NCBI RefSeq assembly: GCF_003991905.1
Contig: NZ_RSCL01000001.1
Location: forward strand, 372,001-436,000
Reading direction: 5' to 3'
DNA length: 64,000 bases
Source of the DNA: Dulcicalothrix desertica PCC 7102
GTDB lineage: Bacteria > Cyanobacteriota > Cyanobacteriia > Cyanobacteriales > Nostocaceae
Each line of letters opens with the position of its first letter. Position 1 is the first letter of the stretch. Shown here one piece after another: positions 26,230-35,775 of this stretch. Below the pieces are notes generated by a model. That model was not told where the DNA came from and made no database searches. It saw only the letters and a list, made by a program, of their open reading frames with translations. The position numbers were made by a program, and so were the translations under genes.

Positions 26230-27300
26230 ATGACTGATAATATACATAATTCAAATATGTCTTTAAGTACTTCATCGAAGAAATTGGAAATATCAGTGAT
26301 TATTCCAGTATTCAATGGTGGGGCTAGCTTCAAAAGCTGCTTGTCTAATTTAGCATCTATGATGCCACCTCCATGCGAAATAATCGTTGTTGCTGATGGC
26401 GATACTGATAATTCATGGTTGGTTGCCCAACAATTCGGCGCCAAAGTGTTGAGACTTACAACATGTAACGGGCCAGCAAAAGCGCGTAATTTAGGAGCGC
26501 AAGCTGCTTCATGCGATATTTTATTTTTCATTGATGCTGATGTGACTGTTTACCCAGATATTATTGAGCGGGTAGAAAAAATATTTATAGACAAGCCAGA
26601 ACTAGCTGCAATTATTGGCTCTTACGATGATACACCTGGGGAACCCAACTTTTTATCGCAGTACAAAAATCTTTTTCACCACTATACACATCAAACGGCT
26701 AACGAAGAAGCGTTCACTTTTTGGGGCGCCTGTGGTGCAATACGTCGTGACGTGTTCTTTGCTGTTGGTGGTTTTGATGAAAGCTATCGCCGACCAAGCA
26801 TTGAAGATATAGAGTTGGGTTATCGGTTGCAAAAAGCAGGCTATAAAATTCGCCTGTGTAAAGATATACTAGTGAAACATTTAAAACACTGGTCTCCAGT
26901 TTCTTTGTTGAAAGCAGAATTTTTCTACCGCGCGTTACCTTGGGTTGAATTAATATTGCGTGATGGCGCGAAAAATGATTTAAATTTAGGTATTAAAAGT
27001 CGTTTGAGCGTTATTGCAGTTTATACTCTTACTCTAGCTTTAATAGCAAGTTTGTGGTTGCCTCAATTTTTGATAGTAGCTTTGGCATTAAGTTTACTCC
27101 TTCTGGGTTTAAATCTACCTGTCTATAGATTTTTTTATGAAAAACGTGGGTTTTGGTTTGCACTGCGCGTTATACCTTGGCATTGGTTTTATTACTTATA
27201 TGGTGGTTTAGCTATCGTTCTCGGAACAATTCGCTATTTTTGGCAGCAATATAAGTTTTTTAAACCCGACATTGTTAATGCTTCTAAGACTTCGCTCTAA
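26230..27300 (+). CDS. Glycosyltransferase family 2 with C-terminal membrane helices, 356 aa
   Basis: GT2 core: LEISVIIPVFNGGASFKSCL, EIIVVADGDTDNS, TCNGPAKARNLGAQAA, metal site FFIDADVTVYPDI, acceptor/acidic site PSIEDIELGYRLQKAG. From about residue 250 there are two or three hydrophobic helices (LSVIAVYTLTLALIASLWL and following), so this enzyme is an integral membrane transferase. Followed after 59 bases by the FAD protein gene, with which it probably forms an operon. Confidence 0.9.
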   Translation: MTDNIHNSNMSLSTSSKKLEISVIIPVFNGGASFKSCLSNLASMMPPPCEIIVVADGDTDNSWLVAQQFGAKVLRLTTCNGPAKARNLGAQAASCDILFFIDADVTVYPDIIERVEKIFIDKPELAAIIGSYDDTPGEPNFLSQYKNLFHHYTHQTANEEAFTFWGACGAIRRDVFFAVGGFDESYRRPSIEDIELGYRLQKAGYKIRLCKDILVKHLKHWSPVSLLKAEFFYRALPWVELILRDGAKNDLNLGIKSRLSVIAVYTLTLALIASLWLPQFLIVALALSLLLLGLNLPVYRFFYEKRGFWFALRVIPWHWFYYLYGGLAIVLGTIRYFWQQYKFFKPDIVNASKTSL

Positions 27301-27359
27301 TTAATTCAAGTTTTCATCCAACAAAATAATCTCAATCAATATACCTAGGAATTTAAACA

Positions 27360-28814
27360 ATGCAAAAATATCCTGTAGTTATTATCGGTGCTGGACCAGC
27401 TGGTCTTACTGCTGCTTATCAACTAATGAAGGAGAACATAAAATCTATTGTTTTAGAGCAATCCGACAAAGTTGGAGGAATATCTCGTACAGAGACATAC
27501 AAAGGTTATCGTTTTGACATTGGTGGTCATCGCTTCTTCACTAAAGTTACTGAAGTTGAAAAGCTTTGGTACGAAGTGATGGGAGATGAATTCATCAAAG
27601 TCCCACGTATGTCACGCATCTACTACAAAGGTAAGTTTTTTAACTACCCACTGACTCTATTTAATACGCTTCAGAACATCGGTATTGTCAACAGTGCTTT
27701 AATCTTATTAAGTTATTTTAAAGCAAAGGTACAAGCAAGAATGCGAACCAATTGGGAAGCAGAAAACTTTGAAGAATGGGTAACAGACCGTTTTGGCAGT
27801 CGTCTGTATGAGACTTTTTTCAAAACCTACACCGAAAAAGTCTGGGGAATTCCTTGTACTCAAATTCGTGCAGACTGGGCAGCACAGCGTATTCAAGGTA
27901 TGTCACTCAAAAGAGCAGTTATTAATGCTTTGTTTGGTAGCCAAAATGCTAAAAGCCTAATTAAAGAATTCGATTACCCGCTTTTAGGGCCGGGAATGAT
28001 GTGGGAGCGATTTCAAGAAAAAGTAGAAAGTCAAGGTTCTCCTGTATTAATGGAAACCCAAGTAACTCGTGTTGAACGCGAGGGAAATCGCATTAAAAGT
28101 ATCACAGTACTACAAGCAGATAAAACAATTCAAATTACGGGCGCCAACTTTATATCTACAATGCCAGTAACCGCACTACTGCATCGGATGGATCCTCAAC
28201 CTCCTGAACATGTGTTGGAAGCAGCGCGAGGTCTAAAGTATCGAGACTTCTTAATTGTGTCATTAATCATTGATGAAAAAGATTTATTTCCTGACAACTG
28301 GATTTACATCCACAGTCCCGAGTTCAAAGTAGGAAGGATTCAAAACTTTAAGAATTGGAGTCCGGCAATGGTACCCGATGCTTCTTATACTTGTTTAGGG
28401 ATGGAATACTTTTGCAGTCAGGGAGATGAACTTTGGGAAATGTCTGACTCTAAGTTAATAGAACTTGCTAGTCGTGAAGTTGTTAACCTTGGTTTAGTTA
28501 GTAATATAAACAAAATTGAAGATGGTACTGTGATTAGACAGTATAAAGCGTATCCAGTATACGATGGTGAATACCAAAAGCATTTGAAAGTTATCCAAAC
28601 TTATCTAGAAGGGTTTGAAAATCTTCAAACAGTTGGTAGAAATGGAATGCATCGATACAATAATCAAGACCACTCAATGCTGACAGGTATGTTGGCAGTC
28701 AAAAATATTTTGGGAGAAAACCATGATTTGTGGAATGTCAATACCGAACGCTCTTATCATGAAGAGTTTACAGTAGAAGAATCAAAGCAAAAAGTTCAAG
28801 CTTTGGCAAAATAA
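27360..28814 (+). CDS. FAD-dependent oxidoreductase / UDP-galactopyranose-mutase-like protein, 484 aa
   Basis: Dinucleotide-binding start YPVVIIGAGPAGLTAAYQL with the acidic end of the beta-alpha-beta unit (SIVLEQSDKVGGISRTE). The segment FDIGGHRFFTKVTEVEKLW is typical of a family related to UDP-galactopyranose mutase and protoporphyrinogen oxidase. These members are commonly found in sugar-polymer clusters. The C-terminal flavin segment is GRNGMHRYNNQDHSMLTG. The likely job is a redox or ring-contraction step on a nucleotide sugar; the exact substrate cannot be read. Confidence 0.85.
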   Translation: MQKYPVVIIGAGPAGLTAAYQLMKENIKSIVLEQSDKVGGISRTETYKGYRFDIGGHRFFTKVTEVEKLWYEVMGDEFIKVPRMSRIYYKGKFFNYPLTLFNTLQNIGIVNSALILLSYFKAKVQARMRTNWEAENFEEWVTDRFGSRLYETFFKTYTEKVWGIPCTQIRADWAAQRIQGMSLKRAVINALFGSQNAKSLIKEFDYPLLGPGMMWERFQEKVESQGSPVLMETQVTRVEREGNRIKSITVLQADKTIQITGANFISTMPVTALLHRMDPQPPEHVLEAARGLKYRDFLIVSLIIDEKDLFPDNWIYIHSPEFKVGRIQNFKNWSPAMVPDASYTCLGMEYFCSQGDELWEMSDSKLIELASREVVNLGLVSNINKIEDGTVIRQYKAYPVYDGEYQKHLKVIQTYLEGFENLQTVGRNGMHRYNNQDHSMLTGMLAVKNILGENHDLWNVNTERSYHEEFTVEESKQKVQALAK

Positions 28815-28883
28815 ATCATGTAGGTGGGGCTATGCCCTACTTACACAAGCAGCAATTATGTAATTAAATTTCGCAGAAAAAAT

Positions 28884-30218
28884 ATGCAAATTAACCAAAA
28901 ACATTTAAACAAATTCGTAAACATATTACTTGTTTTTGCACTGATAATTGCATTACTTGGTTTCGTCACAGATATACGAAATACATTCAAATTTGGGGGA
29001 ATCGACTTAAGAAATCGAGTTGTAGGAGCAAGACTTTTAACCAAAGGTTTAGACCCATATCATTTTAAGTGGACTCCAAGTGATGACCAAAGATTGCTTG
29101 ACCCGTTAGATTGGCCAACTATACCTGTTACAAGGACTACTGTTAATCCTAGTGTATTATTATTTCACTCACTTTTTGCAAATCTACCTTACTTTCCTCA
29201 ACGAATAATTTGGTTTGTAATACAGTGGTTTTGTTTAATAGCATCCGTATTTATATTTATCAAAAATAATTTACACGATTTCCGAACAAAATCAATACTA
29301 ATTAGCATTTTAATATTTATATGTGGCAGTTCAATCTGGAGAATACACGTTGATGTCGGGCAATTTTATATTATTCTCGTTTTCTTATTAGCTTTAGCTT
29401 ATCAATTTTTCAGTTCAAAAATCAAATATGGTAACGCTTTAGGAGGCTTTTGCATTGGTCTAGCTGCCTGCTTTCGATTTCCTCTTATTATCATGGTGCT
29501 ACCAATGATAATTTTCAAAAAAGTTAAAATGTTAACAGCTACACTGCTGAGTTTTTTCTTTTGCTTAGTAGTATCTATACTATTTACAGGTTTACCAGCT
29601 TGGCAGAATTATTTTTCGGCAATGGCAACTAATGGCAAACTTAATATAGAATCTCTGAAAGTAGATGGAGTTGATGTCAAAAAGATTTTTCCTAAAATTG
29701 TTGAGGGAATGAATAATTTACAAGACTTTAATGGAGGAATACCTAATTCTAATTCATCACTGCAATTTTTCTTAAAAGACAGCTTATCTTTACAACTAGA
29801 AAGCAAATATTTTGTCATAATTATTGCCACGATTTTATTAATATATAGTTTTATAATTTATCAATATCGCAATAACAGTAATAACAAAACCAATATTAAA
29901 GAAATCGACCTATTCTTTTTTATTAGCATAATAAATGTTTTAATCGTTGATTATTTAATACCTGCACCTAGACATGTTTATAACAACCTTTTTTATCTAA
30001 TTCCTTTAATTTTGTTGTTAAAAAACATGAACCCATTTAATACTCAAATGTTAAGCTGCACTATGTTGATGTTTATTGGTTTTTTAACCCTAAATGGAAT
30101 GTTTGCTTGGTTACCATACGAAATCCAAGTTGGTGAGTTTATCATGCTAGGGTCAATGATATTGATGAGTGTAATATTTATAAAAGGTAGTATCCCAATT
30201 TTACCTAAAAAACTTTAA
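28884..30218 (+). CDS. GT87-like integral membrane glycosyltransferase, about 444 aa
   Basis: Start taken at ATG 28884, because the 20 codons before it run through a short palindrome (28819-28846) and are not protein-like. About ten transmembrane helices. After the first helix an extracytoplasmic loop has FGGIDLRNRVVGARLLTKGLDPY, the Asp/Arg region expected in GT-C enzymes of family 87 (polyprenyl-phosphate-mannose type). A later segment has CIGLAACFRFPLIIMVLPM. It would add a sugar from a lipid carrier on the outer side of the membrane. Last gene of the polysaccharide cluster. Confidence 0.75.
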   Translation: MQINQKHLNKFVNILLVFALIIALLGFVTDIRNTFKFGGIDLRNRVVGARLLTKGLDPYHFKWTPSDDQRLLDPLDWPTIPVTRTTVNPSVLLFHSLFANLPYFPQRIIWFVIQWFCLIASVFIFIKNNLHDFRTKSILISILIFICGSSIWRIHVDVGQFYIILVFLLALAYQFFSSKIKYGNALGGFCIGLAACFRFPLIIMVLPMIIFKKVKMLTATLLSFFFCLVVSILFTGLPAWQNYFSAMATNGKLNIESLKVDGVDVKKIFPKIVEGMNNLQDFNGGIPNSNSSLQFFLKDSLSLQLESKYFVIIIATILLIYSFIIYQYRNNSNNKTNIKEIDLFFFISIINVLIVDYLIPAPRHVYNNLFYLIPLILLLKNMNPFNTQMLSCTMLMFIGFLTLNGMFAWLPYEIQVGEFIMLGSMILMSVIFIKGSIPILPKKL

Positions 30219-30382
30219 TTCTCAACCGCTTACAGTATAAATTTGATGATTTTTTTGTTGTCGAGAGTTAAGAGTATATTGGTAGTTTGCGATGATTGAG
30301 GGCGTTTGAGCGTTGTGAGATATGACAGTCTGGCTCAAAAACTACTAAGCTGGATATATAGCCTACTTGTAAAAATCCTTGT

Positions 30383-31855
30383 ATGTTTGACGCACTATCA
30401 GACCGTTTAGAATCAGCCTGGAAGAAACTCCGAGGTCAAGATAAAATCTCTCAATCGAATATTCAAGATGCTTTGCGGGAAGTGCGCCGCGCGCTGTTGG
30501 AAGCTGATGTTAACCTCCAGGTTGTCAAGGACTTTATTAACGACGTTGAAACAAAAGCGCAAGGCGCCGAAGTAATTTCTGGTGTTAAGCCCGACCAGCA
30601 GTTTATTAAGATTGTTTACGACGAACTGCTAGCGGTCATGGGGGAAGAAAATGTTCCTTTGGCACAGGCGTATAATGCTCCGACAGTAGTGTTAATGGCT
30701 GGGTTACAAGGTACTGGTAAAACCACAGCTACGGCAAAGTTAGCGTTGCATTTACGTAAAATCAATCGTACTTGTATGATGGTGGCGACCGACGTTTATC
30801 GTCCTGCCGCGATTGACCAGTTAATAACTTTGGGTAAGCAAATTGATGTACCCGTATTTGATATGGGTAGCGATGGCAACCCCGTAGAAATTGCCCGTCA
30901 AGGTGTTGAGCGAGCTAAAGCTGAAGGTATTGATACTGTAATTGTAGATACTGCTGGGCGCCTGTTTATTGACGCTGATATGATGGCGGAACTTGCCAGT
31001 ATTAAAGAAACCGTCAAACCCGACGAAGTTTTATTAGTCGTGGACGCGATGACGGGACAAGAAGCTGCTTCTTTAACTCGTACCTTCCACGAACAAATTG
31101 GAATAACTGGCGCCATTTTAACCAAGATGGATGGTGATAGCCGTGGTGGTGCGGCGTTGTCGGTACGGCGAATTTCTGGACAACCGATTAAGTTTATTGG
31201 TGTAGGGGAAAAAGTCGAAGCGTTACAGCCATTTTATCCTGACCGGATGGCATCGCGAATTTTGGGAATGGGTGACGTTTTAACCCTGGTGGAAAAAGCG
31301 CAGGAAGAAATTGACCTCGCTGACGCTGAGAAAATGCAAGAAAAAATTCTCAGTGCGAAGTTTGATTTTACCGACTTTCTCAAACAGTTACGTTTGTTAA
31401 AGAATATGGGGTCGCTGGGGGGAATTATGAAAATGCTTCCCGGTATGGGCAAAATAAGCGACGACCAGCTTAAACAGGGTGAAGTTCAGTTGAAGCGTTG
31501 CGAAGCGATGATAAATTCCATGACCCCTAAAGAACGTCGCGACCCAGATTTACTTGCGAGTTCTCCTAGTCGTCGGCGCCGTGTTGCGGGTGGTTCGGGG
31601 TATAAAGAACCTGACGTGAGTAAATTAGTCAGTGATTTTCAACGAATGCGCTCAATGATGCAGCAAATGGGTCAAGGAAACTTTCCTGGAATGCCTGGAG
31701 GAATGTTTGGCGGTATGGGTGGTGGTATGCCAGACCCATATGCAGCAGGTGGTCGTCCAGCAGCACCTGGATGGCGTGGGTATAATGGTGGCGCCGCCGC
31801 TGGCAAAAAGAAACAGAAAAAGGATAAAAAGAAAAAGGGTTTTGGAACGCTTTAA
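30383..31855 (+). CDS. ffh: Signal recognition particle protein Ffh, 490 aa
   Basis: NG domain: helical N part with DALREVRRALLEADVNLQVV, P-loop GLQGTGKTTATAKLA, DTAGRL, and TKMDGDSRGGAALSV. The methionine-rich M domain follows (from about 300, with LRLLKNMGSLGGIMKMLPG and the RRRRVAGGSG signal-binding hairpin region). The C-terminus is Gly/Met-rich and ends in a Lys-rich tail. Ffh with 4.5S RNA carries nascent membrane proteins to FtsY. It stands upstream of rpsP, khpA and phoH, an order common in cyanobacteria. Confidence 0.97.
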   Translation: MFDALSDRLESAWKKLRGQDKISQSNIQDALREVRRALLEADVNLQVVKDFINDVETKAQGAEVISGVKPDQQFIKIVYDELLAVMGEENVPLAQAYNAPTVVLMAGLQGTGKTTATAKLALHLRKINRTCMMVATDVYRPAAIDQLITLGKQIDVPVFDMGSDGNPVEIARQGVERAKAEGIDTVIVDTAGRLFIDADMMAELASIKETVKPDEVLLVVDAMTGQEAASLTRTFHEQIGITGAILTKMDGDSRGGAALSVRRISGQPIKFIGVGEKVEALQPFYPDRMASRILGMGDVLTLVEKAQEEIDLADAEKMQEKILSAKFDFTDFLKQLRLLKNMGSLGGIMKMLPGMGKISDDQLKQGEVQLKRCEAMINSMTPKERRDPDLLASSPSRRRRVAGGSGYKEPDVSKLVSDFQRMRSMMQQMGQGNFPGMPGGMFGGMGGGMPDPYAAGGRPAAPGWRGYNGGAAAGKKKQKKDKKKKGFGTL

Positions 31856-31864
31856 AGAAACCGA

Positions 31865-31931
31865 AGAAACCTGGTTTCGGGAGCAAAATCGCTATTTTCA
31901 TTACAAGAAAAGAATAAGAAACCTGGTTTCT
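31865..31931. repeat. Two GAAACC(T)GGTTTC palindromes
   Basis: AGAAACCTGGTTTC at 31865-31878 and AGAAACCTGGTTTCT at 31917-31931. The same 14-15 base palindrome occurs near 33062, 33114 and three times at 35776-35897. They lie between ffh and rpsP. Confidence 0.85.
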
Positions 31932-32021
31932 AGCATTTCGGTACCCAATAATCCATATCCAATGCTAAAATTAGCATTTCAGTATCAAATAACTGCAAAC
32001 GACAAAACCTAAACCTCAGCT

Positions 32022-32282
32022 ATGATTAAATTGCGCTTGAAGCGATTCGGTAAAAAGAGGGAAGCTTCTTTCCGTATTGTCGCCATGAATAGTTTGTCCC
32101 GTCGCGATGGACGACCATTAGAAGAATTGGGATTTTACAACCCCAGAACCAAAGAAGTAAAATTGGATGAAGAAGGAATTCGTAGGCGCTTACAGCAAGG
32201 CGCCCAACCTACAGATACTGTGCGTTACATTTTAGAGAAAGCTAACGTCTTGGAAAAGGTCAGTGCAAAACCCGCGTCATAA
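32022..32282 (+). CDS. rpsP: 30S ribosomal protein S16, 86 aa
   Basis: [20 protein letters not shown] and [20 protein letters not shown] are unmistakable S16. Length is normal. It binds 16S rRNA in the 5' domain and helps 30S assembly. The 3' end overlaps the khpA start (GTG at 32263) by 20 bases, indicating coupling. Confidence 0.97.
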   Translation: MIKLRLKRFGKKREASFRIVAMNSLSRRDGRPLEELGFYNPRTKEVKLDEEGIRRRLQQGAQPTDTVRYILEKANVLEKVSAKPAS

Positions 32283-32718
32283 CGTAGCAATTAATTCAAG
32301 CGCTCCTGACTATACTGATTTAGTCAGGTATCTCATAGAACCGTTTTTAGAATCTCCTGAGTCTTTGAGTATCGATTGCGAACTGTCTAGTAACCGTAAT
32401 CGAATTTGGATTCGTGTCGCCTTCTCAAGTGCAGACAAAGGAAAAGTATTTGGACGAGGTGGACGCAATATTCAAGCGATTCGCACGTGTCTAATGTCTT
32501 TTGCCCAATTAACCGGACAATCCGTTTACTTAGATATTTTTGGTAGCGGTGGTAGTCGTGACGAAATGTCCTTTGATGAAGACAACGAAGAGCGATATGC
32601 ACCCCCTCGCTCAAGAGATACAAGAGATAGACGTACTATTAGCACCAATAGCAGCAGTAGTAGCAGCGGCACTAATGGGCAGCGCCCCTTCATTAAACCT
32701 CGCTCTCGCCAGGTTTAG
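32263..32718 (+). CDS. khpA: KH-domain RNA-binding protein KhpA, 151 aa
   Basis: KH domain at about 15-95 with [16 protein letters not shown] and the loop [15 protein letters not shown] that contains the GxxG motif. The C-terminal 50 residues are a low-complexity tail rich in Arg, Asp and Ser, longer than in most KhpA proteins. KhpA with KhpB binds RNA and affects cell division or small-RNA action in other bacteria. The GTG start overlaps the end of rpsP, as usual for this pair. Confidence 0.88.
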   Translation: MQNPRHNVAINSSAPDYTDLVRYLIEPFLESPESLSIDCELSSNRNRIWIRVAFSSADKGKVFGRGGRNIQAIRTCLMSFAQLTGQSVYLDIFGSGGSRDEMSFDEDNEERYAPPRSRDTRDRRTISTNSSSSSSGTNGQRPFIKPRSRQV

Positions 32719-32799
32719 TTAAATTTAGTTTCGAGAAAACTGTGATAGTTAATTAATTCAATCTAGATTAAAGTTTGATTCAATTAAGTTTAACTTCAA

Positions 32800-32809
32800 G
32801 GAGGTGAAA
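32800..32809 (+). promoter_or_regulatory. Strong Shine-Dalgarno sequence of rpsU
   Basis: AAGGAGGTGA about eight bases before the GTG at 32817 is near-perfectly complementary to the 16S 3' end. It supports translation of this ribosomal protein gene from GTG. Confidence 0.8.
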
Positions 32810-32816
32810 GCAGAAA

Positions 32817-32978
32817 GTGGCTGAAATCCGTTTGGGTGAAAATGAAACAATTGACTCCGCGTTAAGACGTTTTAAGAAAAAAATCCAAAAAGCTGGAATT
32901 TTATCTGAAGTCCGGCGCCGAGAACGTTATGAAAAACCCAGTTTGCGCTCCCATGCTCAAAGCGGAAGCCGCACGTAA
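32817..32978 (+). CDS. rpsU: 30S ribosomal protein S21, C-terminus altered by a frameshift
   Basis: Starts at GTG 32817 and reads [44 protein letters not shown], then changes to SHAQSGSRT and stops at 32976-32978. The other frame carries the expected basic tail ([10 protein letters not shown]) ending at TAA 32995-32997. The stretch between the CGC codon and AAAGCG is one base longer than a tidy alignment to the usual RRKR segment would need. So a one-base insertion near 32949-32958 appears to have replaced the tail. Cyanobacteria often carry a second rpsU, so a damaged copy could be tolerated; a sequencing error is the other option. Confidence 0.8.
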   Translation: MAEIRLGENETIDSALRRFKKKIQKAGILSEVRRRERYEKPSLRSHAQSGSRT

Positions 32979-33061
32979 AAGTGGACGCATTTCCTAACTA
33001 GATATATTTCTAAGATATATTCCTAGTCGTTGCGTTTCACTTTTACTATCTGTTCTGTAGA

Positions 33062-33128
33062 AGAAACCCGGTTTCTATTTACAATCATCGTGATTATTAC
33101 AAGTTATCGACCAAGAAACCCGGTTTCT
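33062..33128. repeat. Two AGAAACCCGGTTTCT palindromes
   Basis: Perfect-core copies at 33062-33076 and 33114-33128, 37 bases apart, between rpsU and phoH. Same family as those at 31865 and 35776. Confidence 0.85.
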
Positions 33129-33150
33129 AGGATTGATTAGTTTGAAGTAA

Positions 33151-33175
33151 GTAGAGGCGTTAATTGCGTCTCTGC
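33151..33175. repeat. GTAGAGGCG/CGTCTCTGC inverted repeat
   Basis: Degenerate member of the GTAGAGACG palindrome family also seen at 55687 and 60325. Located 35 bases before phoH. Confidence 0.6.
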
Positions 33176-33210
33176 TTTCAATTTTTTATGATTTATTTTT
33201 AAAATTAATT

Positions 33211-34164
33211 ATGGCAGGCGCCTCTCTAATTCAACTGCCCAGTATTGAAAGCGCACTCGCACTTGCGGGTAACTACGAAGAAAATCTTAAACTAATTGGG
33301 CGCCATACAGGGGCAAGTGTTGCACTGCGTGGGCAAGAGCTACTAATTTCTGGTACACAAAATCAAGTTGACCGTGCCTCACAAATAGTCCACTCTTTAG
33401 AAGAGTTATGGAGTCATGGTAAAAATGTGTACAGTACAGATATACAAGCTGCAATTCAAGCACTAGATACTCACCGTGAAAATGATTTGCACGAATTACA
33501 GCGCGATACTGTTGCAAAAACTCGTCGTGGTGAAGAAATTCGAGCTAAAACGTTTCGTCAGCGGCAGTATATTCAAGCGTTGCGTACTGATGATTTAATA
33601 TTTTGTACTGGGCCTGCGGGTACTGGTAAAACATTTTTGGCGGTAGTTGTTGCAGTACAGGCATTACTAGCCAATCAATTTGAGAAAATAATTTTAACTC
33701 GTCCAGCAGTAGAAGCAGGTGAAAAGCTTGGTTTTTTACCAGGGGATTTGCAGCAAAAAGTCAATCCTTACCTGCGTCCACTTTATGATGCAATTAACGA
33801 ATTTATTGATTCTGAGAAAGTACCTGGGTTAATTGAACGGGGTATTATTGAAGTGGCGCCGCTTGCTTACATGCGAGGACGAACTTTAAATAACGCTTTT
33901 GTCATAGTAGATGAGGCTCAAAATACAACACCAGCGCAAATGAAAATGGTGTTAACGCGCTTGGGTTTCCGTTCGCGTATGGTTATTACAGGAGACATGA
34001 CGCAGACAGATTTGTTACCAAGCCAACAATCTGGGCTAGCTGTCGCATTACGTATTTTAAAAGGCGTTGAAGGAATTGCATTCAGTGAATTTACGCAAAA
34101 AGATGTTGTGCGTCATTCTTTAGTACAACGCATTGTTGCTGCGTATGAAAAATACGAACAGTAG
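33211..34164 (+). CDS. phoH: PhoH-family ATPase, 317 aa
   Basis: Short N-terminal KH-like part (ENLKLIGRHTGASVALRGQEL), then the P-loop domain: IFCTGPAGTGKTFLAVVVAV, TRPAVEAGEKLGFLPGDL, Walker B AFVIVDEAQNTTPAQMK and the sensor region MVITGDMTQTDLP-like (MVITGDMTQTDLL). This is the standard bacterial PhoH2-free form. Such ATPases are linked to RNA metabolism and ribosome maturation. Follows the ffh-rpsP-khpA-rpsU group. Confidence 0.93.
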   Translation: MAGASLIQLPSIESALALAGNYEENLKLIGRHTGASVALRGQELLISGTQNQVDRASQIVHSLEELWSHGKNVYSTDIQAAIQALDTHRENDLHELQRDTVAKTRRGEEIRAKTFRQRQYIQALRTDDLIFCTGPAGTGKTFLAVVVAVQALLANQFEKIILTRPAVEAGEKLGFLPGDLQQKVNPYLRPLYDAINEFIDSEKVPGLIERGIIEVAPLAYMRGRTLNNAFVIVDEAQNTTPAQMKMVLTRLGFRSRMVITGDMTQTDLLPSQQSGLAVALRILKGVEGIAFSEFTQKDVVRHSLVQRIVAAYEKYEQ

Positions 34165-34191
34165 CATTGTTACATTTGTAGAGACTACTAT

Positions 34192-35769
34192 TTACTCCCA
34201 AGTGATGGGTATATCTAAAAAATAGCTAAGTTCTTCTGCTAACCAGTAAAGTTCTGGTGTACTTAGTTTATAATTTAGTCCATATCTGTTTTGATCTACC
34301 CATATATATAAGCGAGGTGGTATTTCTTTTTGTTCTGTTTGCTTTTTACCATTCTCATCGGTTCCAGTTACAATTATTTTATAACTCTTGTTTTCAAAAG
34401 TTATTTTAGAAATGTTTTGTCGAGGCTGCTTAAAAATGATATAGTTTTCTGTTGTTTGAGCTTGACTAGGATAAGTAAATGCTAATGTTATATCTTGCTG
34501 ATTGATGTTTAGATGTAATGCGTCTACATATGTTAAATTTTTTATGTCGAATCGAATCTTCTCATCAGGTATGGTAGCTTTATAAAAATCTTTAAGATTA
34601 AAAGAGAAGTTTGGAGTTGTTATGGACATAATTACAGAGGTAGCAGCTAAAAATAGAACTAGGTAGCGTATTGATTCTGGTAATACCATTAAGAATGCTA
34701 TCATTGGAAATCCAACACATATTATTGCTATAACTGAACAAAGGAAAACACAAATTAACCATGTCCAAAAACCACGAAGACTGACCATATCAAAGATTTT
34801 TCCATACCAAGCTTGCCGATAATCTTTTTTGATATTATTAATGACTTGCCAATAAGATTTTTTTGTAGATGGAAATGAGCCATAAGGGATACAAATATTG
34901 ATACAATCTGCTGTTTTTTTAAGACTTATATTACTCAAAGGTGGCTTTTTGATGGTTAACTCACCAGATTCTAAAGCTGTTAAAGCAGATTGTACCGAGT
35001 TAAATCGCTTGTTGAGACTAGGATGAGTCATTAATTTGAGCCAGTCTCTAAATGTAGAACTAATATTTACAGCTTCTTCAAATTGAATTTGTAAATTAGA
35101 TGAAGGTAAATCGATTGGTTCGACACCTGTTACTAAATGAATTAGCGTTGCTCCTAAACTATATAAATCTGAGGCATAAGATACTTTACCAGCAAATTGC
35201 TCCGGCGCCATATAACCGTAAGTGCCAACTATAGTCATGGTTCCATTATGAGGAGTTGCGGTTTGCACTGAGCCAAAATCAACTAAGTAAACATCACCTA
35301 TATGATGGGCAGAGCGATTAACTAATAAAATATTACTTGGTTTAATATCTCGATGAATAACGGGTGGTTGGTGTGAGTGAAGATAATCTAATACTAACAA
35401 TAAAGATTTTGCTAACTGTTTAACTTCGCTTTCGCTAAATGTTCTACCACTGTCTAAGTATTCTTGTAAAGGTCGAGCATTTATATAACTTTGTACAAAT
35501 GCAAATCCTTTTATGCTAGGTGTATCAACACTAAAGTATTCGATATATTTAGGAATTGCTGGATGTGATAAAGATTTAAGTGTTTCGACTTCGCGCTCAA
35601 ATAACTTTAAATCATCCCAACGAAAATTATCGTTGAATATCAGTAGTTTAATTACTACTAGTTGTTTAGTTTCTAAATCTTGAGCTAAAAAGGTACGGCG
35701 CCCAGTATTGCGTCCTAATTCTTTTTTAATTTGGTAGCGATTGTTAAATAATTCTTTTGGAAGTGTCAT
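34192..35769 (-). CDS. Membrane-bound Ser/Thr protein kinase, 525 aa
   Basis: Kinase domain about 10-275: Lys41 (VVIKLL), Glu60-type helix (FEREVETLKSLSHP), catalytic loop VIHRDIKPSN with Asp141, DFG at 164-166, and GTYGYMAPEQF. The Gly-rich loop is poor (LGRNTGRRTF). A TM pair lies at about 335-385 and a C-terminal soluble domain of about 130 residues follows (with YVDALHLNINQQDI). The protein is 45-50% alike, by eye, to the next kinase gene, including the end 'LAEELSYFLDIPITWE'. It probably phosphorylates unknown targets in response to a membrane or cytoplasmic cue. Confidence 0.88.
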   Translation of the reverse strand: MTLPKELFNNRYQIKKELGRNTGRRTFLAQDLETKQLVVIKLLIFNDNFRWDDLKLFEREVETLKSLSHPAIPKYIEYFSVDTPSIKGFAFVQSYINARPLQEYLDSGRTFSESEVKQLAKSLLLVLDYLHSHQPPVIHRDIKPSNILLVNRSAHHIGDVYLVDFGSVQTATPHNGTMTIVGTYGYMAPEQFAGKVSYASDLYSLGATLIHLVTGVEPIDLPSSNLQIQFEEAVNISSTFRDWLKLMTHPSLNKRFNSVQSALTALESGELTIKKPPLSNISLKKTADCINICIPYGSFPSTKKSYWQVINNIKKDYRQAWYGKIFDMVSLRGFWTWLICVFLCSVIAIICVGFPMIAFLMVLPESIRYLVLFLAATSVIMSITTPNFSFNLKDFYKATIPDEKIRFDIKNLTYVDALHLNINQQDITLAFTYPSQAQTTENYIIFKQPRQNISKITFENKSYKIIVTGTDENGKKQTEQKEIPPRLYIWVDQNRYGLNYKLSTPELYWLAEELSYFLDIPITWE

Positions 35770-35775
35770 ATTTCT

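Noticed and set aside
28824-28883. N-terminal extension of the GT87-like protein
   Set aside because: These codons run through a palindrome and precede a better ATG just before the first membrane helix.
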